Source: Cohnella phaseoli (lineage in GTDB: Bacteria; Bacillota; Bacilli; Paenibacillales; Paenibacillaceae). From it: a DNA stretch of 64,000 nucleotides. The stretch covers positions 186,001 to 250,000 of the forward strand of contig NZ_QRDZ01000003.1 of the NCBI RefSeq assembly GCF_003386235.1, read 5' to 3'. Within the stretch, counting starts at the first letter, position 1; each line of letters starts with the position of its first letter. The notes below the pieces were generated by a model. It searched no databases. It saw only the letters and a program-made list of their open reading frames with translations, and had not been told where the DNA came from. Below, piece by piece: positions 34,186 to 41,523 of this stretch. Made by a program: the position numbers and the translations under genes.

Positions 34186-36039
34186 ATGAGCATGAACATC
34201 GGTCCGATGCTGCGGGCGTTAATGGGCGATGCCGTGCCGACGGACAGCCGTTCGCTGGAGCTGAGAATCGGTCAAATCGTCAGAGGCGTGCTTCTGGAAA
34301 TGTTGGACAACGAGGAGGCTCTCCTAAATATTAACGGCGTGCAGGTGAGAGCGAAGCTGGACGCCGAAATGCCGCTCGGCAGGGGCACGCTGCTGCAGGT
34401 TCAGCCCGGCGGGGCCGGCGGCCTTGTAACGTTGAAGCCGCTGAACGACGCCACGGACGCGCTGCCGGAAGAAGGTTTGAAGGACGTGCTGAAATCGTTC
34501 GGCTTGTCGGATCAGAAGTGGGCGATGGAGCTGGTGCGCGGGCTGAAGCGGGACGGGTATCCGATCGGGAAGGATACGGCGGCGAACTTTAATTCGGCGA
34601 TGGCCATGAAGCCGTCCGGGGTCGACGCGGAATCGTGGGCGAGCGCGGCGGACGTTGCGTTCCGCCGGGGATTGAAACCGACAGAGACGACGCTGGCGTC
34701 GCTTAGGCAAGCGCTGTCCGGACCGCCGATTCACGAGGAGCTGGCGAGCTTTCGCGCGGCGCTGGACGGCTGGATAAACAGCGGAGGGGGCAAGGCGGCC
34801 TCCCCGGAAGCGGCGGCGTTAGGACAGCGGCTAGCCGCTTTACTGACGCAGGGAGCATCTATTCTGGCGGAGGGAGAGGCGCTGCTGACGGGCGAGCCGC
34901 AAGCGGGCAAAGGCGAAGCGGCCGCCAAGGCGGAAGCAGGCGCAGCGCCGCGCGACGCCGCCGCGGCAGCGCGTGCTGGAGGCGAGCCGGGCAGAGCCGC
35001 GGCCGACGCAACCCCTGCCCGCAGCGACGGAGCCGCAGCCGCGGGAAGAGCAGCCGCCCCGCCGCTAGCCGGCGGGGGCGGCGCGCAGGCTGCGCCTGCG
35101 CAGATGCAGCCGGAAGCTTCGCGCCCGGCTGCAGATCCTGCGGCCGCCGCCCGGCTCCCGGCGGCCGAAGAGCGGGCAGCGGCGGCGGGAAGCCGCCCCG
35201 CTGCCCAAGACGGCGCGGACGGCCGCCGCGCCGATGGCCGTGCCGATGCCGCTGCTGCGGGACAGCAGCAGGCGTCGGGGGCGGCAAAGCCGGAAGCGGC
35301 GTGGATCGGCCGCTTCCTGCAATGGCTCGGCGTCGGGCATGAGCGTCAGCTCCTGCACGCCGCCGATGCGAGATTGCCCGGCGGCCTTCCGGACGCCGGG
35401 CCTAACCCGGCCGCGACAGGGACGCCTGCGGGGGCTGACGCCCCCGGGCAGGAGGCGCGGCCGGCCGCAGAGACGCTCAAGGGCGCGCTGCTTGCCCTTG
35501 CGGCGCGAGACGACGTGCCGCCGGCGCTGCGCGAGGCGGCGCAGACGCTGGCAAGCCAGGTGACCGGCCAGCAGCTGCTGCTCTCCTCCGATCGGGGCAT
35601 GGCGGCGCCCTTCAGCCATATGACGCTGTTCGTTCCCATGCGCGGATCGGACGGCGACACGACTGCAACCGTCCATGTGCAGACGAGGCGGGGACGCCGC
35701 GGTGAGTGGGATACCGACAACTGCCATCTGCTGTTCGACCTGCGCATGCGTTACCTTGGGGATACTGTCGTTGACGTACAGGTCGTCGATCGGATCGTGT
35801 CCTTGAAGCTGCTGAGCGATTTTCCCGGCATGGCGGATCTGATCGAGGGCGCGAGAGAGGAGCTGGCGGAGGGAATGTCAACTGCCGGCTTCCAGTTGCT
35901 GTCGCTGACTTCGTCTCCGCTGCCGCAGTGGAAGCTCGGCTCGATCGCCGCTTCCCAAACGGTCGATTCCGCGCATAAAGCGGTAGCCGCCGGAGCTTAC
36001 GCCGCCAAACCGTATAAGGGAGTCGACTATAGAGCATGA
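34186..36039 (+). CDS. YlqG-position protein with FliK-like C-terminus
   Basis: This 617-residue protein occupies the place of B. subtilis ylqG, between rnhB and ylqH. An N-terminal conserved part (MSMNIGPMLRALMGDAVPTDSRSLELRIGQIVRG) is followed by an Ala/Gly/Pro/Arg-rich low-complexity stretch at about residues 238-390, encoded by extremely GC-rich DNA, and a C-terminal domain (MTLFVPMRGSDGDTTATVHVQTRRG ... LDLRMRYLGDTVVDVQVVDRIV) resembling the C-terminal domain of flagellar hook-length control protein FliK. The ATG is preceded by GGGGAGGG. No signal peptide. The role is unproven; a flagellar or secretion link is inferred from the C-terminus and from the FlhB-like gene that overlaps it. Confidence 0.7.
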   Translation: MSMNIGPMLRALMGDAVPTDSRSLELRIGQIVRGVLLEMLDNEEALLNINGVQVRAKLDAEMPLGRGTLLQVQPGGAGGLVTLKPLNDATDALPEEGLKDVLKSFGLSDQKWAMELVRGLKRDGYPIGKDTAANFNSAMAMKPSGVDAESWASAADVAFRRGLKPTETTLASLRQALSGPPIHEELASFRAALDGWINSGGGKAASPEAAALGQRLAALLTQGASILAEGEALLTGEPQAGKGEAAAKAEAGAAPRDAAAAARAGGEPGRAAADATPARSDGAAAAGRAAAPPLAGGGGAQAAPAQMQPEASRPAADPAAAARLPAAEERAAAAGSRPAAQDGADGRRADGRADAAAAGQQQASGAAKPEAAWIGRFLQWLGVGHERQLLHAADARLPGGLPDAGPNPAATGTPAGADAPGQEARPAAETLKGALLALAARDDVPPALREAAQTLASQVTGQQLLLSSDRGMAAPFSHMTLFVPMRGSDGDTTATVHVQTRRGRRGEWDTDNCHLLFDLRMRYLGDTVVDVQVVDRIVSLKLLSDFPGMADLIEGAREELAEGMSTAGFQLLSLTSSPLPQWKLGSIAASQTVDSAHKAVAAGAYAAKPYKGVDYRA

Positions 36040-36359
36040 ACGAGGCGGGTCCGGACAACAAAAAGTACATTCCGAAAAAAGCCGTCGCGCTGAAATACGA
36101 GCCCGAGAAAAGCTCGGCCCCGGTCGTGATCGCCAAAGGCCAAGGCGTAATCGCGGAAGAGATCATGCGGCGGGCGCAGGAGCACGGCGTTCCGCTGCAG
36201 GAGGACTCTTCTCTGGTGGAGGTGCTTTCCAAGCTCGATTTGAATCAGGAAATTCCGCCGGAGCTGTACAGGCTGGTCGCCGAGGTGCTTAGCTTCGTGT
36301 ACCGCTCCGATCGTCGCGCCGGCCTGAAAGCCAAGGGCGGCGGGGAGGGCGGATCATGA
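36036..36359 (+). CDS. ylqH: YlqH, FlhB C-terminal-like protein
   Basis: This 107-residue soluble protein resembles only the cytoplasmic C-terminal domain of the flagellar export switch FlhB: KKAVALKYEPEKSSAPVVIAKGQGVIAEEIMRRAQEHGVPLQED then the DLNQEIPPELYRLVAEVLSFVY helix. The FlhB membrane part and the autocleavage NPTH motif are missing; the protein starts about where FlhB is cleaved. It overlaps both neighbours by ATGA, so translation is coupled from the YlqG-like gene through to yraN. Confidence 0.88.
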   Translation: MNEAGPDNKKYIPKKAVALKYEPEKSSAPVVIAKGQGVIAEEIMRRAQEHGVPLQEDSSLVEVLSKLDLNQEIPPELYRLVAEVLSFVYRSDRRAGLKAKGGGEGGS

Positions 36360-36742
36360 AGAAGAACGGCGGCGAGGCGAAGGACGGCAGGGCGGCCGTC
36401 GGCCGCGCCGGCGAGGAGGCGGCTGCGGCCTATCTCGCCGAGGCCGGGCTGATCGTGGAGCGGCGCAATTGGCGCTGTCGTTCCGGCGAGCTGGATTTGA
36501 TCGCCCGGGACGGAGATCTTGTCGTCTTCGTGGAGGTTCGTTCGCGGACAGGCGCTTCCCGTTTCGGTACGGCGATTGAGGCGGTAACGCCGCGCAAATG
36601 CCACCAGGTGCGCGGCTTGGCGGAGATTTATTTGAGAACGCAAGCGGACGCCGCGGATACCGTGCGCTTCGACGTCGTGGCCGTGACTTTCCGCAGCGAC
36701 GGCTCCGTGTCGGAAATCCGCCACATTCCGAACGCCTTTTGA
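36356..36742 (+). CDS. YraN family protein (UPF0102), predicted nuclease fold
   Basis: This 128-residue protein belongs to UPF0102/YraN, which has a PD-(D/E)xK nuclease-like fold of unknown cellular role. The likely active-site residues are in GRAGEEAAAAYL, SGELDLIARDG and VVFVEVRSR; the last position is Arg where many relatives have Lys. The ATG overlaps the ylqH stop. A terminator follows at once. Confidence 0.9.
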   Translation: MKKNGGEAKDGRAAVGRAGEEAAAAYLAEAGLIVERRNWRCRSGELDLIARDGDLVVFVEVRSRTGASRFGTAIEAVTPRKCHQVRGLAEIYLRTQADAADTVRFDVVAVTFRSDGSVSEIRHIPNAF

Positions 36743-36762
36743 CGTCTCCGCCGCAGCAAAAA

Positions 36763-36787
36763 CAGCCGCCCTTCGGGGCGTTTTTTT
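36763..36787 (+). terminator. Terminator after yraN
   Basis: CGCCC-TTCG-GGGCG, a stable tetraloop hairpin, followed by seven T. Confidence 0.92.
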
Positions 36788-36898
36788 GTTCGTGGCTTAC
36801 CCCCGAACCCCGATTGGAAAATGAGTTGAAACGTAACAGCCGCCTAACACGTAACAAATAAAGACACTTTGAAAACCGACGAGGAGGAACAAAGCCGC

Positions 36899-37930
36899 AT
36901 GGAACTGGTAAAAATACCGAAACGGCAAGAAAATCCGCTCAACCTGCCGCCGGGAATGCTGAAGAAGATCATTATCGGGGTCGTTGCGTTAGTCGCAGTG
37001 GTGATCGGATCTTCCTGCTTCTACACGGTACAGGAGCAGGAGCGAGCCGCCATACTGACTTTTGGCAAATATACGGGGGAATCGACGGCGGGGCTCCATT
37101 TCAAATGGCCTTATCCGATCCAGCAGGTCATCGTTGTGCCCGCCGAGCTGACGCAGCGCATTCATATCGGCTATCGCGTAAACGGCGACGTTTCGACGCC
37201 GGTAGAAGAAGAGGCGATGATGATTACCGGGGACGAGAACATCGTATCCGCGGACGCCGTCGTCCAGTGGAAAATCAGCAACATCCGCGATTATTTGTAC
37301 AATATCAGCGATCCGGAGCAATTTTTGCGCAATGCGGCAAGCTCCTCCATTCGTTCCGTCATCGGCTCGGAGAAGCTCGATTACGCGATTACGGACGGAA
37401 AAACGGAAATTCAGGACAAGGTTCGGGAGAAGCTTCTGGAGCTGCAGAACAAATATCACACCGGCATCCAGATCATCGACATCAAGTTCCAGGATATCGA
37501 GCCTCCGAGCGGCCAAGTAGAGGAAGCGTTCCGTGCGGTTACGAACGCCCGCGAGGAGAAGAATACGAAGATCAACAACGCGGCGAAATACGAGAACGAC
37601 AAAATTCCGAAAGCGCGCGGCGAAGCCCAGGCGCAGTTGGAGAACGCGGAAGCGGTGAAGAAGTCGCGGATTTTGAACGCTCAAGGGGACGTCGCCCAAT
37701 TCAACGCGATTTACGCGGAGTACGCGAAAAACAAAGGCATTACCGAAAGCCGTCTGCTCATGGAGACGCTGGAGAAAATTTTGCCGAAAGCGAAGATCAT
37801 CATTTCGGACTCTTCGTCCGGCGATACGGTCAAATATTTACCGCTTAACGAGCTGATTCGAAACCCCGGTTCCGCTTCGGGCGCTTCCGGCTCGGCGGGC
37901 GCACAGCAGCAAGGGGGAACGTCGCCATGA
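36899..37930 (+). CDS. hflK: FtsH protease activity modulator HflK
   Basis: HflK forms with HflC a membrane cage of the prohibitin/SPFH type that surrounds and modulates the FtsH protease. The 343-residue protein has one N-terminal membrane segment (LKKIIIGVVALVAVVIGSSCF, about 21-41) and an SPFH domain (VQEQERAAILTFGKYTGESTAGLHFKWPYPIQQV) with a helical arm. The ATG at 36899 lies 11 bases after GAGGAGG; a TTG at 36869 is possible but precedes that site. The end overlaps hflC by four bases. The C-terminus is Gly/Ser/Gln-rich. Confidence 0.93.
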   Translation: MELVKIPKRQENPLNLPPGMLKKIIIGVVALVAVVIGSSCFYTVQEQERAAILTFGKYTGESTAGLHFKWPYPIQQVIVVPAELTQRIHIGYRVNGDVSTPVEEEAMMITGDENIVSADAVVQWKISNIRDYLYNISDPEQFLRNAASSSIRSVIGSEKLDYAITDGKTEIQDKVREKLLELQNKYHTGIQIIDIKFQDIEPPSGQVEEAFRAVTNAREEKNTKINNAAKYENDKIPKARGEAQAQLENAEAVKKSRILNAQGDVAQFNAIYAEYAKNKGITESRLLMETLEKILPKAKIIISDSSSGDTVKYLPLNELIRNPGSASGASGSAGAQQQGGTSP

Positions 37931-38793
37931 ACAAAAAGCTCATGATTTGGGCGGGGTCGATCATTCTTGCCCTCATTCTCTTGGGAGGCTCTCTCTTCGT
38001 CGTCAAAGAAGGGGAGTACAAAGTCGTGCTGAAGTTCGGCGAGGCTGTTCGGGTGGAAAGCAGTCCGGGCCTCTATTTCAAAATTCCTTTTATCGAGAGC
38101 GTCTCTCCGCTTCCGAAATATCAGATGACTTACGAGAGCAACCCGACCTCGATTTTGACGAAGGACAAGAAGCCGATTATCGTCGACAACTACACCGTAT
38201 GGAGAATCAGCAATCCGCAAAATTTCCTGAAAACGGTCCAGACGGTCGGCGGGGGCATTCAGCGAATTGACGAAGCGGTGTACAATTCCGTCCGGCGCAA
38301 GCTTTCCGAGGTCAACTATGATAATATAATTAGCGAGAATACGGCGCGAGGCAACATTAACGACGATATTACGAAAGACGTAGCCGACGCGATCATCCGC
38401 GACAATTACGGCATCGAGATCGTCGACGTGCGCATCAAGCGGACGGATTTGCCGGAGAGCAACAAGGAGAGCGTCTACAACCGGATGATTTCCGACCGTC
38501 AGGCGATCGCCGCGCGCTACTTGTCCGAAGGCGACGAGGAATCGCGGAAAATCACGTCGAAGGCCGACCGTACCGCTACCGAGCTGTTGGCCCAAGCGGA
38601 GGCGGACGCCAAGAAGATCGTCGCGCAGGGCGAGCAGGAAGCGGCGCAAATCTACAACCAGGCCTACGGCAAAGATCCCGAGTTTTACAGCTTTTATCGG
38701 ACTTTGCAGAGCTACGTGACGACGCTGAACAACGAGCCGGTCATTTTGCTGCCGATCGATTCGCCGTACACTCGCATATTATTGGGCAAGTAA
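37927..38793 (+). CDS. hflC: FtsH protease activity modulator HflC
   Basis: HflC is the partner of HflK. The 288-residue protein has an N-terminal membrane segment (LMIWAGSIILALILLGGSLFVV) and an SPFH domain (VKEGEYKVVLKFGEAVRVESSPGLYFKIPFIESV), then a charged helical region with ERKADRTATELLAQAEADAKKI-like character. It starts with ATGA overlapping hflK. B. subtilis lacks hflKC at this locus. A dispersed repeat B copy begins within its stop codon. Confidence 0.94.
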   Translation: MNKKLMIWAGSIILALILLGGSLFVVKEGEYKVVLKFGEAVRVESSPGLYFKIPFIESVSPLPKYQMTYESNPTSILTKDKKPIIVDNYTVWRISNPQNFLKTVQTVGGGIQRIDEAVYNSVRRKLSEVNYDNIISENTARGNINDDITKDVADAIIRDNYGIEIVDVRIKRTDLPESNKESVYNRMISDRQAIAARYLSEGDEESRKITSKADRTATELLAQAEADAKKIVAQGEQEAAQIYNQAYGKDPEFYSFYRTLQSYVTTLNNEPVILLPIDSPYTRILLGK

Positions 38794-38837
38794 GGAACTG
38801 CAGCGAAGTTAGCGACCTTAATTTTGAGGCAGTCTCC
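38792..38837 (+). repeat. Dispersed repeat B, copy 3
   Basis: The 46-base unit begins AAGGAACTGCAGCGAAGTTA and ends GGCAGTCTCC, matching the tandem copies at 19833-19926. Substitutions in the two arms mostly keep pairing: CGAAGTTA faces TAATTTTG with G-T pairs where the other copies have CGAAAT/ATTTCG. Confidence 0.75.
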
Positions 38838-38896
38838 AAAATCATTGCTTGACCTGGAGCAGAAGGTGAGCCATTCTGAATAATTTACCGCTACCG

Positions 38897-39637
38897 ATGG
38901 AGCAATTCAAACGTTTCAAGGACGAAATCACTCGCTTTATGATGATGTACAAGTTTGCGCTCGACTCCCTTGAGACGAAGATCGAGATTTTGAAGGAAGA
39001 GTTTCATTTTCTGCACGACTACAATCCGATCGAGCATACGAAATCGCGGTTGAAATCTCCGGAGAGCATTCTGAACAAAATGTATCGCAAAGGTTGCGAC
39101 ATCTCCTTTCCGGGCATTCGCAACAGCATCAAGGACATCGCCGGATTGAGAATTACGTGTTCGTTCGTCTCCGACATCTATCGGATCGCCGAGATGCTGC
39201 AAATTCAAAGCGATCTGACAATCGTCGAAACGAAGGACTACATTCGCAATCCGAAGCCTAACGGCTACCAGAGCCTGCACCTGATCGTGGAGGTGCCGGT
39301 ATATATGTCCGACCGCCAGGAGCAGGTATGCGTCGAAGTGCAGATTCGCACGATCGCGATGGATTTCTGGGCGAGCTTGGAGCATAAAATTTTTTACAAG
39401 TACAACGAGTCCGTTCCTCCAAGCTTGCTCAGCGAGCTGAAGGAGGCTGCCGATTCGGCCGCTGCGCTCGACAAGCAAATGGAACGGCTGCACAACGAAG
39501 TGCTCGAGATTAAGGAGAACCGGATGGAAAACGCCGCGCCGCCGGAAGGCACCAAGCGAATCATTATCCGCGACCAGGAGTATCCGATTCCTGCGGCGTT
39601 TCTTCAACTGATCGACGGCGTGCAAGGAAAAGAATAG
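38897..39637 (+). CDS. relP: Small alarmone synthetase, RelP/YwaC type
   Basis: This 246-residue single-domain (p)ppGpp synthetase transfers pyrophosphate from ATP to GDP/GTP under cell-envelope stress in relatives. It lacks the hydrolase and regulatory domains of long Rel proteins. Conserved parts include NPIEHTKSRLKSPESILNKMYRKGC, IKDIAGLRITCSFVSDIYRI, PKPNGYQSLHLIVEVPV, EVQIRTIAMDFWASLEHKIFYKYN. The similarity is clearly greater to YwaC/RelP than to YjbM/RelQ. The ATG at 38897 has no ribosome binding site; the frame is open upstream to 38870 and AGGTGA lies before a CTG at 38876, which would add MNNLPLP and fit YwaC better. Confidence 0.9.
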   Translation: MEQFKRFKDEITRFMMMYKFALDSLETKIEILKEEFHFLHDYNPIEHTKSRLKSPESILNKMYRKGCDISFPGIRNSIKDIAGLRITCSFVSDIYRIAEMLQIQSDLTIVETKDYIRNPKPNGYQSLHLIVEVPVYMSDRQEQVCVEVQIRTIAMDFWASLEHKIFYKYNESVPPSLLSELKEAADSAAALDKQMERLHNEVLEIKENRMENAAPPEGTKRIIIRDQEYPIPAAFLQLIDGVQGKE

Positions 39638-39700
39638 CATAGCATAGGCGTCGCAAAAGAACGGGAGCAGCTGCTCTTGCTTGAGGAGAACGGGGACATT

Positions 39701-39720
39701 TTGTACGTTTTTTCATACAA
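39701..39720 (+). promoter_or_regulatory. Palindromic site, copy 1 of 3 (52-bp spacing)
   Basis: TTGTACGTTTTTTCATACAA is an inverted repeat (TTGTACG against CATACAA, one mismatch). Possible regulator binding site; see copies 2 and 3. Confidence 0.55.
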
Positions 39721-39752
39721 GGCAGGTTCTCGCAGCGCCGAACTTTTGAATT

Positions 39753-39772
39753 TTGTACGATGTGTCATACAA
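39753..39772 (+). promoter_or_regulatory. Palindromic site, copy 2 of 3 (52-bp spacing)
   Basis: TTGTACGATGTGTCATACAA is the best palindrome (TTGTACGA against TCATACAA, seven of eight pairs plus a G-T). It starts exactly 52 bases after copy 1. Confidence 0.6.
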
Positions 39773-39804
39773 ATCGGCCGAGGGTGACCGACAAAGGTTG
39801 ATTT

Positions 39805-39824
39805 TTATACGATTTATCGCACAA
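39805..39824 (+). promoter_or_regulatory. Palindromic site, copy 3 of 3 (52-bp spacing)
   Basis: TTATACGATTTATCGCACAA keeps the TAyGA/TCrxACAA pattern and starts exactly 52 bases after copy 2. No further copy is evident at 39857 or at 39649. Confidence 0.5.
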
Positions 39825-39910
39825 CTTGCCCTAAACGGCGGCTTGAAACCGGATTTTATAACCGGAGCGAGATTCTCCCCCCGTTTTTTAACTCGAGTGG
39901 CGAAGCGCGC

Positions 39911-39950
39911 CCCGACGATCCCGCACTGCGCGGGATCGTCGGGTTTTTTT
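39911..39950 (+). terminator. Strong terminator with no obvious gene in front
   Basis: CCCGACGATCCCGC pairs over 14 bp with GCGGGATCGTCGGG around a five-base loop, followed by seven T. The nearest plus-strand gene (relP) ended 270 bases earlier. Confidence 0.95.
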
Positions 39951-40013
39951 GCGTTCCGACGACCGTAAGGAGCTTTGCGGCATGTTTGCAGACGAGCAGG
40001 AATAAATTGAGTA

Positions 40014-40043
40014 TTGATCGGGAACAATTGTTCGTATTATGAT
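40014..40043 (+). promoter_or_regulatory. Promoter of the SOS polymerase operon
   Basis: TTGATC (40014-40019), 18-base spacer, TATGAT (40038-40043). LexA boxes cover the spacer and the start region. Confidence 0.65.
40021..40034 (+). promoter_or_regulatory. LexA (DinR) box 1
   Basis: GGAACAATTGTTCG contains the perfect GAAC-N4-GTTC palindrome of the Gram-positive SOS box, between the -35 and -10 elements. Confidence 0.88.
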
Positions 40044-40044
40044 A

Positions 40045-40058
40045 AGAACAAACGTTCT
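40045..40058 (+). promoter_or_regulatory. LexA (DinR) box 2
   Basis: A second GAAC-N4-GTTC (GAACAAACGTTC) starts 24 bases after the first and just behind the -10 box. Two sites suggest tight repression. Confidence 0.82.
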
Positions 40059-40073
40059 GTGGAGGCGAGAGAG

Positions 40074-40274
40074 ATGTCCATAGCCAAGTATATTGGTCGG
40101 ACGATTGTGATCGTGTATATGGACAAAAAGGAGCGGATCAGCAAGCGGACGATCCGGGTAATCCGCATCGATGCGGGGACGGTGTTTGCGTTCGATACGT
40201 CCTGCAACGGGCCGAGAAGATTCGCGGTCGAGCGGATTTTGGCGGCGCAGCCGGTGATTGTGCATGCCTCCTGA
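40074..40274 (+). CDS. Small WYL-like protein in the SOS operon
   Basis: This 66-residue protein (MSIAKYIGRTIVIVYMDKKERISKRTIRVIRI...) starts at an ATG behind GGAGG and lies directly downstream of the LexA boxes. Its second half, TIRVIRIDAGTVFAFDTSCNGPRRFAVERILAA, resembles the WYL ligand-binding fold (R-F-x-V-x-R-I-L-A ending) without any DNA-binding part. It overlaps the polymerase gene by 11 bases, so it is co-expressed on DNA damage. Its role is unknown. Confidence 0.7.
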   Translation: MSIAKYIGRTIVIVYMDKKERISKRTIRVIRIDAGTVFAFDTSCNGPRRFAVERILAAQPVIVHAS

Positions 40275-41523
40275 ACGCACGATCTTCCTGGTGGACGGCC
40301 AATCGTTCTACGCTTCGATCGAGAAGGCCGCTCACCCCGAATACCGCAATAAACCGGTAGTGGTCGGAGACCCGGAGCGCCGGGCGGGCATTATTTTAGC
40401 CGCATGTCCGTTGGCCAAGGAGCGAGGGGTCATCGCTGCCGAGAGAATTTTTCAGGCGCGGGCGAAATGTCCCGACCTGGTCGTCATTCGGCCGCGTATG
40501 CAGCGATATATTACGATTTCTTTGCTGATGACGGAAATTTTCGAGTCTTTCTCCGATCAAGTCGAGCCTTACAGCATCGACGAACAGTTCGTCGATGTGA
40601 CGGGATCGATCGGCAGCTACGGCTCGGCGGAGGAAATCGCCCAATTCATTCAGCATCACGTTCGCCTCTCGACGGGCGTCTGGTCAAGGATCGGAATCGG
40701 TCCGAGCAAAATCCTCGCCAAGATGGCGACCGATAATTTTGCAAAGCGCCTTCCGGAGGGCATATTCCGGCTGGATTATTCCAATATCGAGGAGAAGCTA
40801 TGGCCGTTGCCCGTGCATCAAATGTTTATGGTGGCGTCGCGTATGGCCGTCCATTTCCAACGCATGGGTCTGCCGACAATCGGGGACGTCGCTCGGCTCG
40901 AACTGGCGGAGCTCAAGCGCCGGATGCGTTGGGAGATGGGCAAGCAGAGCGACATTCAGGCGGAATACTACTGGCAGACGGCGCGCGGCATCGATCCGAG
41001 TCCGGTCGAACGGACGATCCGCGGGGCGCTTAAGTCGGTCAGCCACGGCAAAGCGCTGAAGGCCGGTCAGTATCGCAAGCTGGAAGATCTGGAGGTTGTG
41101 CTGCTGGAGCTGATCATCGAAATATGCCGCAGAGCCCGTCGTCTCGGCTACCAAGGCCGCGTCGTGGCGGTCGGCGCTTCGGAGTCCGACGGGGAGCGCA
41201 AGTCGGGCTTCCATCGGCAGATGACATTGTCGGAGCCGACGTCCTTGACCCGGGAGGTTGCGGCCGCGGCGTACAAATTGTTCGCGAGCTACTGGCAGGG
41301 GATGTCGGTCACCCGCCTGCACGTCGTCTTGACGGAGCTGACCGACGACAGCGCATGCCAGTTGACGCTATTCGAGAACAGAGCAGTTGAGTACGATATC
41401 GAACGGGCCACGGACGGGATCAAGGATCGATACGGAAGCGACGCGATCATGAGGGCTTCCTCGCTGCTGGAAGTCGGCGTAGCGCGCGAGAGAGCCGCCC
41501 AGATCGGAGGGCATTACAAATGA
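40264..41523 (+). CDS. uvrX: Y-family DNA polymerase, UvrX type
   Basis: This 419-residue translesion polymerase has FLVDGQSFYASIEK (catalytic Asp near residue 11), YSIDEQFVDVTGS (second catalytic acid pair near 105) and the helix-hairpin-helix GLPTIGDVARLELAELK. It belongs to the UvrX/YqjW branch of ImpB/MucB/SamB proteins rather than DinB itself. I use the ATG at 40264; a TTG at 40258 is an alternative. LexA boxes upstream imply SOS induction, and a YolD-like gene follows, a frequent pairing. Confidence 0.92.
   Translation: MPPERTIFLVDGQSFYASIEKAAHPEYRNKPVVVGDPERRAGIILAACPLAKERGVIAAERIFQARAKCPDLVVIRPRMQRYITISLLMTEIFESFSDQVEPYSIDEQFVDVTGSIGSYGSAEEIAQFIQHHVRLSTGVWSRIGIGPSKILAKMATDNFAKRLPEGIFRLDYSNIEEKLWPLPVHQMFMVASRMAVHFQRMGLPTIGDVARLELAELKRRMRWEMGKQSDIQAEYYWQTARGIDPSPVERTIRGALKSVSHGKALKAGQYRKLEDLEVVLLELIIEICRRARRLGYQGRVVAVGASESDGERKSGFHRQMTLSEPTSLTREVAAAAYKLFASYWQGMSVTRLHVVLTELTDDSACQLTLFENRAVEYDIERATDGIKDRYGSDAIMRASSLLEVGVARERAAQIGGHYK

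Noticed and set aside
39701..39824. CRISPR array
   Set aside because: Only three diverged 20-bp palindromes with 32-bp intervals, no identical repeats and no cas gene nearby.
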